64,000 bases of DNA, from contig CAZTPA010000005.1 in NCBI GenBank assembly GCA_964614525.1, positions 1 through 64,000 of the forward strand, written 5' to 3'. This stretch comes from PWND01 sp964614525. GTDB lineage: Bacteria > Bacteroidota > Bacteroidia > Bacteroidales > UBA7960. Numbering within the stretch: position 1 is the stretch's first letter; every line of letters starts with the position of its first letter. This document shows, piece after piece, positions 15,544-25,400 of this stretch. Below the pieces are notes generated by a model. It ran no database searches. It was not told the origin of the DNA and saw only the letters and a program-made list of their open reading frames with translations. The position numbers and the translations under genes were made by a program.

Positions 15544-18249
15544 TTACTTTACTGGTTGTTTTATAAGTTTAAACACCTTGGAATTACCATTGTTATGGGT
15601 AATCTCTATTAAGAATAAGCCATTTTTTAATTGACTTGTGTTAATGCTATTAATTTCATTAATTTCTTTTTCTAAAACAATTTGTCCTAAAATATTTGAA
15701 ATTTTAATTGATGCAATATTCTCAGTATTTTCAATAAAAATATTTTCTGAAAAAGGATTTGGGTATATTTCTATATCATCAATAGAAATTTCATTTATGT
15801 TTACTTGTTCGGTTATGTTTGCTGTAGTTGTAGGTGCATCAACAAGTGACAATAAGTAATTTGCTGATTCAACTCCATCCAGATTTGCATCAGCTATAAA
15901 GACTAAAATATCCTCGCCCGGCCCTTCAGATTCAAATTCAGCAACAACATCAATTAGAGAAACATCATCATCACTGATGATACCCATCAGTTCAAGATTA
16001 TTTTCGTCAATAGTTGCGTCGGTTGTTCCGTCATATTCTTTGTCGAGGACAGTAAAAGACCCATCTATAGAAAGTTCTTTATGATCTATTTTTGCCTCAG
16101 ATGTGGGTGTGTCTGTAAGTGATAATTCATAGTAATCAGAATCACTTCCTGTAATTGTGGCATTAGTTATTTGAACAGTTTTATCAGCATATGAGGCATT
16201 AGCATCTTCAAATTCTACAATAATTTCATCGAATGAAACATTAGGTAAAGCAGAAACAACTCCATTAAGGCTTAAATTGTTGTTTTCTATAGCTGCTGAG
16301 GGAGTACCGTCATATTCTTTATCATAAGCAGTAAATGTACCTGCAATTTCTAATTCCTGCTTTGTTGTAGTAAACTGGTAGCTGTTTCCATATTCAGTGC
16401 CTTGAGAGTTAGTGGCGTAAGCTCTTACGTAATAGGTTTCAAGGGGTAGAAGAGAGCTAAGTTCGCTTATAAATTCAGTGGTTCCATCCTGATATGTGTC
16501 AATAGTAAAACCTTCATTGTCGGCAAGGCTGGGATCAGGAGTTGTATTCCATACTACACCAAATTCAGTTACTGTATGCCCTCCGTCTGCATTTATTTCT
16601 CCACCTGAAAGAGCAGAATTACCATCGATATCTGAAACTTCTTTGGTAGAAACAGCTGGAAGTTCAATCATACCACCATCCCATATTGACCAGTTATAGT
16701 TGTCTATAATATATTGCCTTGCATCTGCTGCATCGCCGGGTGAATATTCACTATCCCAACCTGCATGAAAATCTAAGCCATCTTGCAAAATTTGTCCTGC
16801 CCAGCCTATAAGCAAATTGTTATAAAAAGCTGTAGTTAAATCTACTCCAAAAAGCATACTTGTAACATTACTAACATTGCTCATGTTCCAGCCTCCAATG
16901 TCCTGATTAAAACTTGTGGCTGAATCAAACATACTTTGCATATTGGTGACATTTCCAACATCCCAGCCGGAGATATCCTGATTGAATGAAACTGCATTGC
17001 GAAACATATTTTCCATAGTTTCTACATTACTTACATTCCAATTGCTGATATCCTGGTTAAAATTCAAAGCATTATAAGACATATTTGACATACCAGTGCC
17101 ATTACCAACAATCCAACTTCCTATACCCTGATTAAACTCTTCTGCCTGGTAAAACATATATGCCATATTATTTACATTACTTACATCCCATGAACTAATA
17201 TCCTGTTTAAATGACAAAGCGCTTCTGAACATCCACCTCATATTTGTAACATTACTCACATCCCAGTTGCTCAAATCCTGGTTGAATTCATAAGCATCAT
17301 TGAACATAAAAGCCATATCTGTGACATTGCTTACATCCCATCCGCTAATATCATGATTGAAAAACAAAACGCCTCTAAACATACTGCCCATGCTAGTAAC
17401 ATTGCTCACATCCCATCCGCTAATATCCTGATTGAAATTTTCTGCAAAGGAAAATATAGCATTCATATTTGTTACATTCTCTACATTCCATCCGCTGATA
17501 TCCTGATTAAATATGCCACAATGACGAAACAAAAATCCCATATCAGTAACATTGCTAACATCCCATCCACCAATGTCTTGGTTAAAAGATATTGCTTCAT
17601 AAAACATACTATACATATCTGTAACATTACTAACATTCCATCCTCCAATATCCTGGTTAAAGTTGGTAGCATATGCAAACATAGATGCCATAGTAGTTAC
17701 GTTTTCTACATTCCACCCTGAGATATCGCCATTAAAAGACGATGCATTCCTGAACATTGCAGTCATATTGATTACATTGCTAACATCCCATCCTCCAATA
17801 TCCTGGTTAAAAGATGATGCACCATTAAACATAAATTTAGTATTTGTAACTGTTGATGGAATTTCCGATGGTACTTCAATTAGATTTATTGCATCACGAA
17901 AAGCTCCTGAGAGATTTATCAGTTCTATATTTCCAAAAGTTGTAACCCTTAGGAGTTTGTCAGCATTATCATAAGTTTGATAATTATTTCCAAAAGCCTG
18001 AAATGAGCCTTCTATACTTACATTGTACAAATCATCGACGGCATAAGTATGTGTAATATCTTGATTAGTAGTAAAGGTTTCAACATTGCCATCACCCCAG
18101 TCTACTGTAATTTCTGTTATTCCGTTTAACGGTAATGTTATTTGTGTCCCTGCGGAGAGATTAGTGTCAAATTCAAGTTCCATTGGTTGTGAAAAAATGT
18201 ATGTATTATACATTAATAAAGCTGCAATAAAAAGTAATGCTTTTTTCAT
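15544..18249 (-). CDS. BspA-like DUF285-repeat surface protein with YDG domains and T9SS signal
   Basis: The 901-residue protein starts with a signal peptide (MKKALLFIAALLMYN..FSQ). A short PKD-like segment ('ITVDWGDGNVETF', residues ~45-60) follows. Residues 147-471 are thirteen exact-length 25-residue repeats of the pattern FNQDIxxWDVSNVTxMxxMF (DUF285/BspA-like leucine-rich type). Then come a fibronectin-like segment ('ETYYVRAYATNSQGTEYG'), two YDG repeats ('DKEYDGT' twice) and a T9SS sorting domain ('IYPNPFSENIFI' to 'KLIKQPVK'). The repeat family is found on surface proteins involved in binding or adhesion; the ligand is unknown. It is a single minus-strand gene with spacers on both sides. 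Confidence 0.9.
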   Translation of the reverse strand: MKKALLFIAALLMYNTYIFSQPMELEFDTNLSAGTQITLPLNGITEITVDWGDGNVETFTTNQDITHTYAVDDLYNVSIEGSFQAFGNNYQTYDNADKLLRVTTFGNIELINLSGAFRDAINLIEVPSEIPSTVTNTKFMFNGASSFNQDIGGWDVSNVINMTAMFRNASSFNGDISGWNVENVTTMASMFAYATNFNQDIGGWNVSNVTDMYSMFYEAISFNQDIGGWDVSNVTDMGFLFRHCGIFNQDISGWNVENVTNMNAIFSFAENFNQDISGWDVSNVTSMGSMFRGVLFFNHDISGWDVSNVTDMAFMFNDAYEFNQDLSNWDVSNVTNMRWMFRSALSFKQDISSWDVSNVNNMAYMFYQAEEFNQGIGSWIVGNGTGMSNMSYNALNFNQDISNWNVSNVETMENMFRNAVSFNQDISGWDVGNVTNMQSMFDSATSFNQDIGGWNMSNVSNVTSMLFGVDLTTAFYNNLLIGWAGQILQDGLDFHAGWDSEYSPGDAADARQYIIDNYNWSIWDGGMIELPAVSTKEVSDIDGNSALSGGEINADGGHTVTEFGVVWNTTPDPSLADNEGFTIDTYQDGTTEFISELSSLLPLETYYVRAYATNSQGTEYGNSYQFTTTKQELEIAGTFTAYDKEYDGTPSAAIENNNLSLNGVVSALPNVSFDEIIVEFEDANASYADKTVQITNATITGSDSDYYELSLTDTPTSEAKIDHKELSIDGSFTVLDKEYDGTTDATIDENNLELMGIISDDDVSLIDVVAEFESEGPGEDILVFIADANLDGVESANYLLSLVDAPTTTANITEQVNINEISIDDIEIYPNPFSENIFIENTENIASIKISNILGQIVLEKEINEINSINTSQLKNGLFLIEITHNNGNSKVFKLIKQPVK
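16837..17811 (-). repeat. Thirteen 75-bp coding repeats (25 residues each)
   Basis: The repeat block encodes residues 147-471 of the BspA-like protein with no length variation between units. Units 9-11 are the most diverged (FKQDISSW, FNQGIGSW, FNQDISNW). Exact unit length suggests growth and loss by recombination or slippage. Confidence 0.9.
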
Positions 18250-18476
18250 AATGTTTTGGTTTAATATTTTTAAAATAATGACAAATGTCTTCTTTTGTTG
18301 AGTTATAGCTTAATTTGGAATATGCCGATGATTGGTTTATTTATTTAGATTAAACATTAAAAATACGCATTATAATTTAAAAAAAGCTAATTCTGCTTAA
18401 ATGAATTAGGATATAATATCTTATAAAAAGAATTAATAGCCCTATAGCAAGTATTTAAGAAGTTTTGAAGATTATT

Positions 18477-18505
18477 AAAAAAGCTTTGATAATAGCATTA
18501 TCAAA
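18477..18505 (-). terminator. Likely terminator of the GH3-beta-lactamase gene
   Basis: On the minus strand TTTGATAAT / ATTATCAAA form a 9-bp stem with a GCT loop, followed by GC and six T residues, about 20 bases after the stop. The stem is AT-rich, so it may be weak. Confidence 0.55.
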
Positions 18506-18525
18506 AATATTAAGCAGGACGGAAA

Positions 18526-21500
18526 TTATTTTTCATAGCTTAAATCTGTAAAACCAATAGTTGTGTCAATATAGCGAGAAGCATAAATGGCATCATATAT
18601 TGCTTGATTGATATTAGTGCGAATATCTAATTCGACAATTATTCTGTTATTCGAATTGGGGAAAGTTCTGTTTGAGAGAAAAACGTAAACCAGGTTTTCA
18701 TCAGGGTCAACCCATGTGTAGGTGCCTGTAAAACCGCTATGGCCAAAACTATTTATTGATGCACTTTCACATGCGGGGCTTGACTCGTCAAGATTTATAT
18801 TTGGTTTGTCAAAACCCAATGCTCTTCGATTTTTATTTCCGGCAAATTGTACCCTGGTAAACTCCTTAATAGTTTCCGGCATAATATATTGCGTGCCACC
18901 ATAATTGCCACTTCTATTAATCATTTCCATTAATATCGCCAGATTTATTGCATTTCCAAACAATCCTGCATGGCCGGAAACACCTCCTAGCATAGCAGCT
19001 GCAGGATCATTTACGTATCCTCTTACTATCTGTTTTCTAAATAAGGTATCATTTTCGCTAGGAATAATTCTTGATTCATCAAAGTTTTTCAAAGGATGAA
19101 AACCAAATGTCCTAAGTCCAATAGAAGAGTAAAAGTTATTTTGAGCAAATCGGTCAATACTTTCACCGGTAATAGAATCTATTAGTTCTGCCATCATAAT
19201 AAATCCCAAATCACTATAAACATATCTTTTTCTTTCCAATAGTGGTGTATCTTTTATGATTTGAAAAATAGAATCTTTAAAATCTTTATGGATATAAAGA
19301 TTTTTTGCTACTTCAACTGGATAATCTTCGGAGTAATGAGGTTGATAAATTTCACTGCTTGGCATATTATTTTCCAGAGTGTTTATATAAAAAGGAATCC
19401 AGGATTTCAGCATAGCTTGGTGTGCAAGTATTTCCCTTATTTTTAAACCTTCAAAATTAGTGCCTTTAAGACTTTTTATATAAGTATCAAGTGTTTTGTC
19501 TATTTCTAATTTATTCTCATCAACCAATTTCATAATACTAAGAGTAGTTGCAGCAATCTTAGTAATAGATGCCAGGTCATATATGTCAGAATTTCTCACA
19601 ATTCTTTTTTTATCATAGGTATGATAACCGAATGATTTCTTGTAAATAACAGCACCATTTTTAATAATCGCTATTTGGCAGCCGGGAAACGCTTCTTTTT
19701 CAATTCCGGTAAAGACAATTGAATCTATTCTATTTAGTTTTTCAGAATTAATCCCCACTTCTTCAGAAATTCCAAATCTGACTCTGAAATTTGCAGGCGT
19801 TTTTATTCCTGAATAAGTAGGGAAGTAGGGCGGAACAGAAACAGGAAGTCTTCCTTTTGCAGGTATGCCGCCAAATACTAATTGAGCAGATGCTTCTTCA
19901 AATAATTTTCCATCCTGGTATGAAATTATTATTGCAGATAATTCTGAAATCGTTTTCTTATCTAAATATTCAATGGCATAAGGGTTAGCAAAGAGATTTA
20001 ATATAGTATTGGCTTGAGATGATATTTCTTTGATAATTTTTATTGTTTGATCGCTTATTCCATATTTTCGGCCAACAGACATACTGTTATTATGAACAGA
20101 TACAATTACAATATCGTATGTCTTTAATTCATTCACGATATTACTGATTTGTAAATCTGTTGGATTTTTATCTATACTGAATAATGAAACATCAGAATAA
20201 TTGCACAACATTGCCTGAAAAGGATTTTCCTTTGCACTTCCAATTGAAAGACTTGCAATCTTTTTTATACCAATGTCTTTAACAGGCAAAATCTCATTGT
20301 CATTTTTAATAAGTGTTATCGATGATTGAACAAGTCTTCTGTTTAATACTTCAGCTCTTTTTGAATTCAGATCCTGATAAAGATTTTTTGTTGATTTTGG
20401 TTTGTAGTTATTAAGGCCAACTGCAAGCTTATAATAGAGTACTTTTTTTACTTTCTGTTCAAGATATTTTTCAGATAAATCTCCTTTTTTTAAAGCATCA
20501 GCAATTACCTTTATTGAAGCATCTACATCCTGGGGAAGTAATAAAATGTCATTTCCTGCTTTAAGGGCTGCAAGTTCAAGTTCTCCCGGTTTGTAATAAT
20601 CGCTTACACCTTTCATATCAAGTGCATCAGTAATAACAAGTCCTTTAAATCCTAAATCATTTTGCAGTAAATCGTGTACGATTTTTGATGAAAGGGTAGA
20701 AGGGATGTTTTTTCTGTTGTCAAGTGCAGGAATATTAAGGTGAGCAACCATTACAGATAAAAGTCCGTTGTTTATTAATTGTTTGAAAGGATAAAGATGT
20801 ATCGAATCAATAACTTCATATGGATGATTAATTACAGGTAAAGTATAATGAGAATCGGAGTCGGTGTCGCCATGTCCCGGGAAATGTTTGGCACAGGCAA
20901 TTATTCCTGCATCTTGCATTCCTTGCATGTATGCTAAGCCTTTTCTGGCAACATTATACCTGCATTCTCCAAATGAGCGAATATTTATAACAGGATTTTG
21001 CGGATTGTTGTTTACATCAATTACCGGTGCAAAATTAATATGCACTCCCAATCGTCTGGCTTGAAATCCAATTTCCATTCCCATTTCATAAATATGTCTT
21101 TCTCCTCTAATTGCGCCAAGTGTCATTTGTCGTGGAAAAGTAACAGTGCTGTCTAATCGCATTGACAAACCCCACTCAGCATCCATTGCAATTAACATGG
21201 GAGTTTGAGCCTCATTTTGGAGGTGATTTGTTAATTGCACTTGCCTCTCAGGTCCGCCTCTAAAAAATGCCAGTCCGCCAATATTATGTTTCTTTACAAT
21301 ATCTTCAATTTTTTTGTAATAGTCATCATGTTGATCTGTATGAACCCTTATCATTAGTAATTGGGCTATTCTTTGCTCAATACTTAAGGATTTATAAACA
21401 GAGTCAGCCCAGTCTGCATTAAACATGGAATAAGAATCCAATGATAATTCTCCGCTATCGTAATTATTTGATATTGAATTTGTTGAATTTGAGGGGGCAA

Positions 21501-21570
21501 ATGCTAAATTGCAAATAAATATAGTTGAGAATATAAAAACAGAGACAAAAAGAAATATATATTTTCTCAT
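18526..21570 (-). CDS. Exported NagZ-like GH3 glycosidase fused to a class C beta-lactamase-fold domain
   Basis: The 1014-residue protein has an N-terminal signal sequence. Residues ~55-600 are a glycoside hydrolase family 3 unit with 'KHFPGHG' (228-234) and the NagZ-type catalytic His loop 'DSDSH' (H241), and nucleophile D315 in 'TDALDM'. NagZ-type enzymes cleave N-acetylglucosamine from peptidoglycan fragments. Residues ~610-1014 are a serine beta-lactamase/penicillin-binding-like domain with S668-x-x-K671 ('SITK'), 'YSDLG' in the YxN position and 'HSGFTG' in place of KTG. The fusion is known in Bacteroidota. It likely acts in the periplasm on cell-wall material. It is downstream of a C40 peptidase gene by 129 bases, with its own promoter element in the gap. 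Confidence 0.93.
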   Translation of the reverse strand: MRKYIFLFVSVFIFSTIFICNLAFAPSNSTNSISNNYDSGELSLDSYSMFNADWADSVYKSLSIEQRIAQLLMIRVHTDQHDDYYKKIEDIVKKHNIGGLAFFRGGPERQVQLTNHLQNEAQTPMLIAMDAEWGLSMRLDSTVTFPRQMTLGAIRGERHIYEMGMEIGFQARRLGVHINFAPVIDVNNNPQNPVINIRSFGECRYNVARKGLAYMQGMQDAGIIACAKHFPGHGDTDSDSHYTLPVINHPYEVIDSIHLYPFKQLINNGLLSVMVAHLNIPALDNRKNIPSTLSSKIVHDLLQNDLGFKGLVITDALDMKGVSDYYKPGELELAALKAGNDILLLPQDVDASIKVIADALKKGDLSEKYLEQKVKKVLYYKLAVGLNNYKPKSTKNLYQDLNSKRAEVLNRRLVQSSITLIKNDNEILPVKDIGIKKIASLSIGSAKENPFQAMLCNYSDVSLFSIDKNPTDLQISNIVNELKTYDIVIVSVHNNSMSVGRKYGISDQTIKIIKEISSQANTILNLFANPYAIEYLDKKTISELSAIIISYQDGKLFEEASAQLVFGGIPAKGRLPVSVPPYFPTYSGIKTPANFRVRFGISEEVGINSEKLNRIDSIVFTGIEKEAFPGCQIAIIKNGAVIYKKSFGYHTYDKKRIVRNSDIYDLASITKIAATTLSIMKLVDENKLEIDKTLDTYIKSLKGTNFEGLKIREILAHQAMLKSWIPFYINTLENNMPSSEIYQPHYSEDYPVEVAKNLYIHKDFKDSIFQIIKDTPLLERKRYVYSDLGFIMMAELIDSITGESIDRFAQNNFYSSIGLRTFGFHPLKNFDESRIIPSENDTLFRKQIVRGYVNDPAAAMLGGVSGHAGLFGNAINLAILMEMINRSGNYGGTQYIMPETIKEFTRVQFAGNKNRRALGFDKPNINLDESSPACESASINSFGHSGFTGTYTWVDPDENLVYVFLSNRTFPNSNNRIIVELDIRTNINQAIYDAIYASRYIDTTIGFTDLSYEK

Positions 21571-21620
21571 ATAAGAAGAAATTAAGCTGTAATTATTTTT
21601 AAGTAATTTTTATTCATATA

Positions 21621-21676
21621 AGCAATTATCAAATCTAAAAGATCTCAAAAAAAATCTGTAAAAGTTGATAATTGCT
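21621..21676 (-). promoter_or_regulatory. Long inverted repeat in the 5' leader of the GH3-beta-lactamase gene
   Basis: AGCAATTATCAA at 21621-21632 is the exact reverse complement of TTGATAATTGCT at 21665-21676, with a 32-base spacer. Given the -7 element at 21682-21689, the transcript should start at about 21675, so the stem would be the extreme 5' end of the mRNA. It may stabilise the message or serve as an operator. Confidence 0.5.
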
Positions 21677-21681
21677 GATTG

Positions 21682-21689
21682 CAAAGATA
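21682..21689 (-). promoter_or_regulatory. Putative -7 promoter element of the GH3-beta-lactamase gene
   Basis: TATCTTTG on the minus strand fits TAnnTTTG and lies in the 129-base gap after the C40 peptidase gene. The predicted leader is about 105 bases. Confidence 0.55.
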
Positions 21690-21699
21690 CAAAATAAGC

Positions 21700-22470
21700 T
21701 TAAAATCTCTTTATTAAACGCAACTTGTGTGTGTATTTTTTCAGTTCTTTAGAGAAAATTCCGTTATGATCTATAAGGTCGGTTCTTACTTTGCCATGAG
21801 CATGTATAATGTGATGTTCGTCAATAATCATTCCTACATGATTTATATTGCCTTCCTCATCATCAAAAAAGCACAGATCACCTGTTTGCACTTCATTAAT
21901 TAAATGAACAGATGATCCTTGGTGTGCCTGCAAAGATGAATCTCTTGGGATAATACAACCTGTCATCTTATATGCCAGTTGCACCAGAGCGCTGCAGTCA
22001 ATTCCAAAAGCAGAGCGACCACCCCACATATAGGGGGAATTGAGAAACAAAAGTGCATAATTTGCTGCATCTGAAGGCTTTTTATTTATAAGGCATAAGT
22101 TTCCGTTATATCTGTATTTCTCGCCCAATATCGTCAGATTTTCATGATCATTTCCATACATACTACAGCCGGCACTAATAGGAAAGCTATTGCCTGTAGT
22201 TTCGTTTGTCATAATCTGTATCAAATCACCGCTAATCATTACAGCTTGATATACAAAGTCATTATAACTTTCCTTGCTGATAAGTTTTACCTGGTTTGAC
22301 GCTATCCACCCTGTATACTCATCAAATTTCATTTTAATAAGCAGCCATTCTTCTTTTTTATCAAGAACTTCAAAAATATCTCCAAAAAGCAGTTGAGATA
22401 CCATCTGACTTTTGTAAGAAGCTTCTTCTCTAAGAGCAGCTATACTGTTAAGACAAATTCCGTATTGCAT
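21700..22470 (-). CDS. NlpC/P60 (C40) cell-wall peptidase with SH3-like N-terminus
   Basis: The C-terminal half of this 256-residue protein has the NlpC/P60 catalytic features: C159 in 'GIDCSALVQLAYKM', 'GDLCFFDDEEGN', and H211 in 'NHVGMII', with a further polar residue likely in 'HIIHAHGKV'. The N-terminal half has bacterial SH3-like segments ('LFGDIFEVLDKKEEWLLIKM', 'YTGWIASNQVKL'). The family cuts gamma-D-glutamyl-diamino acid bonds in peptidoglycan peptides. No signal peptide is visible, so it may act on recycled muropeptides in the cytoplasm or leave by another route. It begins 20 bases after the A2M-like gene and is probably cotranscribed with it. Confidence 0.9.
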   Translation of the reverse strand: MQYGICLNSIAALREEASYKSQMVSQLLFGDIFEVLDKKEEWLLIKMKFDEYTGWIASNQVKLISKESYNDFVYQAVMISGDLIQIMTNETTGNSFPISAGCSMYGNDHENLTILGEKYRYNGNLCLINKKPSDAANYALLFLNSPYMWGGRSAFGIDCSALVQLAYKMTGCIIPRDSSLQAHQGSSVHLINEVQTGDLCFFDDEEGNINHVGMIIDEHHIIHAHGKVRTDLIDHNGIFSKELKKYTHKLRLIKRF

Positions 22471-22490
22471 ATTTATTTCTTTTTCAAGTA

Positions 22491-25400
22491 TTATTTAATC
22501 ACTTTTATCCATCTTCCTTCAGAAGTGGCATATATTGAAGAATCATACATAGCTTCAACATTATATGCCGGCAGGTAAAATTCTCCTTCGTAAGTTGCGA
22601 TAAGCATTATTCTAAAGGTTTTTGATTTGTTTGCCGGTAAATCAAAATATGTATATACTCTATCATCTCTGATATCCTGATATTCTGGAACATCTCCCTG
22701 TATTGCATCTGCGGAGGCATCCATTCTTGCATTTGATATTTCCCATCCTGAGGGAAATATTTGTGTTAGTGCCAGTTGCGAATAATCTCTTCCTGTGCCG
22801 GGATTTCCGATTGTTATTTCAGCAATGAAGGAAGTTCCCTGTTCAAGCTTAGAAACATTTATCGGGTTGCCTTTTGTGTCTGTATATGATACATTCATTG
22901 TAAGATTACTTTGCGAAGCCTTTTCTTCACCTGCAGAAGGAGTTCCTGTCACTATTGTTCTACCGAACAGAGTATTGTCAGAATTATTTTTTAGCGTTAA
23001 AGGTATTTCCTTATCAATATCACTAACAGATAAGTCTGTTTGCCATATTAATGCTTCAGTTATTTCCTGTTTTTCTTTTCCTTGATTTACTTTCCACGAA
23101 AAATCAATAGTTGAAGAGGCTTGTTTTTCACCATGAAACTTAGATATTGCCAGTAAAGCGAATGAAGTTGTTTGAGTACTATAACTGTACGGAGAAGCCA
23201 TTTCTTCAGAAAGTTTTTTAACCAAAGGTGCTGCATCACTTTTTTTGTCAAGCAGTGTCAAGGTTTCAATAATCATTGCCTGATCTCTTTGATTAGAACC
23301 ATAGGTATAGCCTGTTTGATTGTATGGTTCAATGCTTTTTGACACATTCTCAATGAGATTAAGTGCGGCTTCGGTTTGTCCTGCAAGATAATATGCTGCA
23401 GCCAGTCTCCACTTTGCAGGATTACTTAAATTAGGCATTTCCCTCATTCTGTTCATTGCGCCTAATTCCGGAGCTCCACTAAGAGCAAGTGTATATAAAC
23501 GGTAAGCCTGCATTAAGTGAGATCCCATAAAAGTAGTTTCAGGCATCCATCTTTTAGCTATTTGTTTCTGAAAACTTCGCCAATTACTTATAAATCCATC
23601 AGGGATAGCATAGCCTTTCTCATTTGCCTCAAGCATGAAATGTCCCGCGTAAGAACTTGTCCAGTCGTCAGCATAGCTGCTTCCCGGCCATAAGGCAATT
23701 CCACCGTTGCTTATCATACGTGAATTAATTCTATTTATCACAGATTGAACATTTTCCTTAATCTTGTTTTGCTGACTTTCATCAAGATGTACCAGATTGC
23801 TTAAAAATAATTGAGGGAAAGCACCTGATACTATCTGCTCTGAGCATCCATGAGGATAACGTGTTAGAAACTTTAATCGCTTTTCAAGATTAAGAGGTGG
23901 AATTGAGGAAATTTCCAATGTAGCTTTGTTTGTTCCTTCAATACCAAAAAGTTTGTATTGTGTTTCAACCGATTGCTTTGGTTCAATTGTAAATGGAACA
24001 ACTTCTGTAATTTCGGGATTCGGGTTTCTAACATAAAGTTCAATATCAAATTCAGCTTTATGATTACCACTTGTTGCTGTAATGGAAACTTTTGCTGCTC
24101 CGGTTTTTTCTGCAGTCTTTATATCAAAATATGCAGTTTTATCTTCTTCCCCGGAAATACTTATCTTTTGAGTTTTGCCGCCCTGAACCATTAAAAGATC
24201 ATTTGTTGAAATACTTAAATCAACATTTGTGATACTTTCGTCGGAAGCAAATATATTCACAGGAAGTTTTACGCTTTCTCCCGGCCCAAGCACTCTTGGG
24301 AGGGTTCCCAGTATCATCAAAGCTTGTTTTACTGCAACAGTTTTTTCTGATGATCCATATGCTCCATTTTGGCCTGCTATCACCATAGTTCTCACAGAGC
24401 CAACATATTGTGGCATTGTAAAGCTATGTTGATTAGATTTTCCTTTCTCTATTTCATAGGGCCCGAAGTATTTTACAACAGGCTTAAATCTTGTAACTCT
24501 TTCGCCTGCAATTGGTTTTTCAAATTCGTCATCACCGCCAATACTAAGTAGTCTTGCAAATTCACTACCAAAAGCACCAAGCACATAATCATACATATCC
24601 CATGATTTAACACCCAGAGCTTCTTTAGCAAAGAAATGTTTCCAGGGATCAGGAGTTGCAAATCTTGTTAGATCAAGCAGGCCTTCATCAACCATAGCAA
24701 GAGTATAAGTCATTGCTTTCCCGTTTTCTTCACTTATATGAATATTTACCATTTCACCGGGGCTCAAACTTTCCTGCATATTAATAACAGGATTAAGTTT
24801 CGAGTTGGGGTCTTCAACATTAATAGGCACAACTCCGTATAATCTTATAGGAAGATCATTTACTGTTTGCGCATGAGGTTGAAGTAAGCTTATATGTGCG
24901 TATATATTTGGAGCCATATCTGCTGTGGCCTTAATTGAGAAGTTTGTGTTTCCTGCCCGGCTTTCAATCCACATTGTTTTGAAAACTCCTGTGCCGTTTT
25001 CAAGGCTGACCAATGCTCTTCCACCTTCTGATGATGGGAAAGAAAATTTAATTTCTTCACCGCTTTGGTAAGTATCTTTGTCAGTAGTAAAGCTAAGCAT
25101 ATTAGCAGCAAGCTGTCGCCCGCCATCTTTTGAGCCATACCACGACGGCCAGTCAATTAATACTGTACTCCCGGTGCGGTGTCCGCTTTTTAAGTCAGTA
25201 ACCAAAATTAGATATCTGCCCCATTCGGGATAATCAATTTGGAAAGGATAACTTGCTTTCCCATCAATAGCATTAATCGTTTGAGTTTGAACAGGACGGT
25301 TATAACTGCTACTTGAGAAATCTCCCATATATTCATCTGAAGAGTCCCACCACCAGCGCCAGTTTAATTTATAAACATCAACTTTCAATTTTGAGTTTTT

